Assembly: GCA_050049355.1 (NCBI GenBank)
Contig: JASFWK010000095.1
Span: forward strand, 1 to 8,157
Length of the DNA stretch: 8,157 nucleotides
Direction of reading: 5' to 3'
Source: JASFWK01 sp050049355
GTDB lineage: Bacteria > Chloroflexota > Anaerolineae > B4-G1 > DUEL01
The notes below the pieces were generated by a model. The model was not told the origin of the DNA and made no database searches. It was given only the letters and a program-made list of their open reading frames with translations. Shown here piece after piece: positions 6,462 to 8,157 of the stretch. Every line of letters begins with the position of its first letter. Within the stretch, counting starts at the first letter, position 1. A program made the position numbers and the translations under genes.

Positions 6462-7367
6462 GAGACGCTAAGAGAGATAAGACGGCGCATCCGCAGCGTG
6501 GGCAACCTGGGTCAAGTGACCCGCGCCTTGGAGGCGGTATCGGCCTCCAAGGTTCAGAAGGCCAAGGAAGCGGTACTCGCGACCCGCGCATATGCCCATC
6601 GGGCGTGGGAGTTGATCGTCAACCTGGCCGGTCCACAAAGAGAGCCCACCCATCCCCTACTTACCCATCGCGAACCAGTGCGCTCCGCACTAATCGTCCT
6701 CTTTACCAGCGACCGGGGGCTCTGCGGGGCCCACAACAATAACATCCTGCATGCCGCACTGGAGTGCGGCCGAGAGTTGGATATCCCGATCCGCTACATC
6801 GCGGTCGGTCGGTGGGGGCGGGACGCTCTGTGGCGGATGCACGCCGACCTGCTGGCCGAGTTCCACGACCTGCCAGCCGTGCCCGCCTTTTCGGACATCT
6901 CCCCCATCGCCCGAACGGCCATCGAGGAGTATGTGGAGGGCCGCAGCGATGAGGTATTCCTCGCGTACACCGACTTCATCAACCTGCTGCAGCAGGAGCC
7001 GGTCATCAAGCGATTGCTGCCTCTTCGTCCCAGCGAGATCGAACTACAGGCAGTAAGCGAGTACGTGGTGGACATGGAACCCGTGGGCGTAGCGGAGTAC
7101 ATCTATGAGCCCAGCGAGGAGGCAATCCTGGAAGCGGTCCTTCCCCGCTTCACAGAACTGCAGGTCTACCAGGCGGCCCTGGAAGCCGCCGCCAGTGAGC
7201 ACGCCGCGCGGCGCCTGGCGATGCGCAACGCCACTGATAACGCGCAGGAGCTCCTCCACGACCTCACGCTGATACGGAACAAGGCCCGGCAGCGATCCAT
7301 TACTCGAGAGCTGCTGGACATCGCTGGCGGAGCAGAGGCACTGGAACAGGCGCGGGAGGCCAGCTGA
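6459..7367 (+). CDS. atpG: F-type ATP synthase subunit gamma
   Basis: Gamma is the central rotor shaft of F1: its two long terminal helices form the coiled coil inside the alpha-beta hexamer and its globular middle contacts the c-ring and epsilon. The product is 302 residues, near the normal length. The N-terminal helix has LREIRRRIRSVGNLGQVTRA followed by LEAVSASKVQKA. The globular domain starts near 75 with the conserved TSDRGLCGAHNNNI (83-96). The C-terminal helix ends with SEHAARRLAMRNATDNA, NKARQRSIT and ELLDIAGGAEAL, all family hallmarks. There is no inserted regulatory cysteine loop of the chloroplast type. It follows atpA by four bases. The 192-base gap after it is longer than usual for atpG-atpD, and its reading frame stays open for 54 codons beyond the TGA, probably by chance. 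Confidence 0.97.
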   Translation: METLREIRRRIRSVGNLGQVTRALEAVSASKVQKAKEAVLATRAYAHRAWELIVNLAGPQREPTHPLLTHREPVRSALIVLFTSDRGLCGAHNNNILHAALECGRELDIPIRYIAVGRWGRDALWRMHADLLAEFHDLPAVPAFSDISPIARTAIEEYVEGRSDEVFLAYTDFINLLQQEPVIKRLLPLRPSEIELQAVSEYVVDMEPVGVAEYIYEPSEEAILEAVLPRFTELQVYQAALEAAASEHAARRLAMRNATDNAQELLHDLTLIRNKARQRSITRELLDIAGGAEALEQAREAS

Positions 7368-7559
7368 GTAGAATCCAGAGACCTCCTCGAACGCAGGCAC
7401 CTTGGCCGCCCGCTGGACGCGAGTCCGTCTTGGGAGAGAGTAGCGTCTCACAAGAGTCATCAGTACAGGTGGAGCAATCCGACATCACGGTGTTCTTTCG
7501 AATCCGAGAAACAGCAGATTGAGGAATCATAGATCCCCTTTTTGGAGGAGGGAGTAACA
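7368..7559. other. 192-base intergenic gap between atpG and atpD
   Basis: No recognisable gene, promoter or terminator lies here. It can form a small hairpin GGAC-GCGA-GTCC (7415-7426) with a GNRA-type tetraloop, and GAGAC (7378-7382) can pair with GTCTC (7445-7449). Two forward frames happen to be open across most of it, but neither has a good start or a recognisable product. The gap may hold an mRNA processing or stabilising element that sets the ratio of beta to gamma, which is inference. Confidence 0.4.
7536..7554 (+). promoter_or_regulatory. Strong atpD ribosome site with possible masking hairpin
   Basis: A purine run at 7544-7554 contains a perfect AGGAGG (7546-7551), eight bases before ATG 7560. 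CCCTT at 7536-7540 can pair with GAGGG at 7548-7552 (one G-U pair, seven-base loop), which would partly cover the site. Beta is needed at three copies per F1, so a strong site fits; the masking hairpin is weak and speculative. Confidence 0.5.
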
Positions 7560-8157
7560 ATGGCCCATCGGGCAGTAGGTCGAGTCGCACAGGTGAAGGG
7601 TGCGGTGGTGGACATAGAGTTCGCGCCTGAGGACCTCCCGGAGATCTACAGTGCCGTCGAGATCCCCCAGAACGGCAAGACATTGGTGCTGGAGGTAGAA
7701 CAGCAGCTCCCAGACAACTGGGTCCGCTGCGTGGCGATGGACACCACCGACGGTCTCCAGCGGGGCATGCCAGCCTACGCCACGGGCAGTCCTATCCGCG
7801 TCCCCGTCGGTCCCGCCACCCTGGGGCGAATTTTCAACGTCCTCGGCGACCCCATTGACGAGAAGGGGGCCGTAGAGGCCGCGGAGTACCGCGACATCCA
7901 TCGCCCGGCGCCTTCCTACGAAGAGCAGACCACCTTCAGCGAGTTCTTTGAGACCGGGATCAAGGTCATCGACCTGATCGCCCCCTTCACCCGAGGCGGT
8001 AAGACCGGCATCTTCGGTGGCGCGGGCGTAGGCAAGACGGTCATCATCGCCGAGCTGATGTTCACCATCGCCAAGTACCACGGCGGCGTCTCTGTATTCG
8101 GCGGCGTGGGTGAGCGCAGTCGCGAGGGGACCGAGTTCCGTCAGGCTCTGACGGAGA
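7560..8157 (+). CDS. atpD: F-type ATP synthase subunit beta, N-terminal part (3' end outside window)
   Basis: Beta carries the catalytic sites of F1. The first 199 residues are present and the frame is open to the window end. The N-terminal beta-barrel starts with GRVAQVKGAVVDIEF (the family usually has GPVVDV) and includes LVLEVEQQL, VRCVAMDTTDGLQRG and VPVGPATLGRIFNVLGDPID. The nucleotide domain has TGIKVIDLIAPF, Walker A GGAGVGKT (153-160) and GGVGERSREG (181-190), which holds catalytic Glu185, Arg186 and Glu189 matching E. coli Glu181, Arg182 and Glu185. Instead of the common GERTREGNDLY, this protein reads GERSREGTEFRQAL, a divergent variant. The start at 7560 is fixed by the AGGAGG site and by the alignment. 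An atpC (epsilon) gene is expected just beyond the window. Confidence 0.97.
   Translation, partial: MAHRAVGRVAQVKGAVVDIEFAPEDLPEIYSAVEIPQNGKTLVLEVEQQLPDNWVRCVAMDTTDGLQRGMPAYATGSPIRVPVGPATLGRIFNVLGDPIDEKGAVEAAEYRDIHRPAPSYEEQTTFSEFFETGIKVIDLIAPFTRGGKTGIFGGAGVGKTVIIAELMFTIAKYHGGVSVFGGVGERSREGTEFRQALTE

Noticed and set aside
7517..7543. Intrinsic terminator between atpG and atpD (GATT/AATC stem, then TTTTT)
   Set aside because: The stem has only four AT-rich pairs, is ten bases from the T-run, and the T-run runs into the atpD ribosome site.
7527..8081. Antisense open frame (184 codons) opposite atpD
   Set aside because: It overlaps the beta subunit, which is unmistakable on the + strand, and no promoter or family supports it.

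Overview
This window is compact, GC-rich bacterial chromosome with all recognisable genes on the + strand. The sequence gives no firm species. A Chloroflexota-like bacterium is my best guess and is only inference. It rests on the gene mix (SsnA-type amidohydrolase, DUF2723 membrane protein, M42 peptidase) and on a divergent F-type ATP synthase whose alpha subunit carries a long extra loop. No CRISPR array, insertion sequence, tRNA, rRNA or phage gene was seen.

Layout. (1) 2-1008: the 3' end of an SsnA-family amidohydrolase overlaps by four bases a small nucleotidyltransferase-fold protein. (2) 1009-1402: a 394-base stretch without a recognised gene. Its first part can form two nested hairpins. 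Next comes a strong sigma70-type promoter (TTGCCA, 17 bases, TATATT with extended -10). A leader follows with mutually exclusive hairpins and a possible 48-codon ORF whose stop overlaps the next start codon. (3) 1403-1870: a GAF-domain free-methionine-(R)-sulfoxide reductase with all three signature cysteines. (4) 1983-3575: a DUF2723 multi-pass membrane protein with its own extended -10 promoter. (5) 3608-8157: a third promoter starts an apparent operon of M42 aminopeptidase, atpA (alpha), atpG (gamma) and atpD (beta, cut by the window end).

How the genes work together. AtpA, AtpG and AtpD form the catalytic core and rotor shaft of the F1 ATP synthase. The usual upstream genes (atpB, atpE, atpF, atpH) are absent: the gene directly before atpA is a peptidase, so Fo and delta must be encoded elsewhere. 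The peptidase and atpA are 39 bases apart and atpA and atpG 4 bases apart, which suggests cotranscription from the promoter near 3608-3636. A 192-base gap separates atpG from atpD, which has a perfect AGGAGG ribosome site.

Most of the window is ordinary housekeeping sequence. The points most worth checking are the roughly 45-residue AtpA insertion, the split atp cluster headed by a peptidase, and the leader of the methionine sulfoxide reductase gene. I see no convincing evidence of a wholly new multi-gene system.
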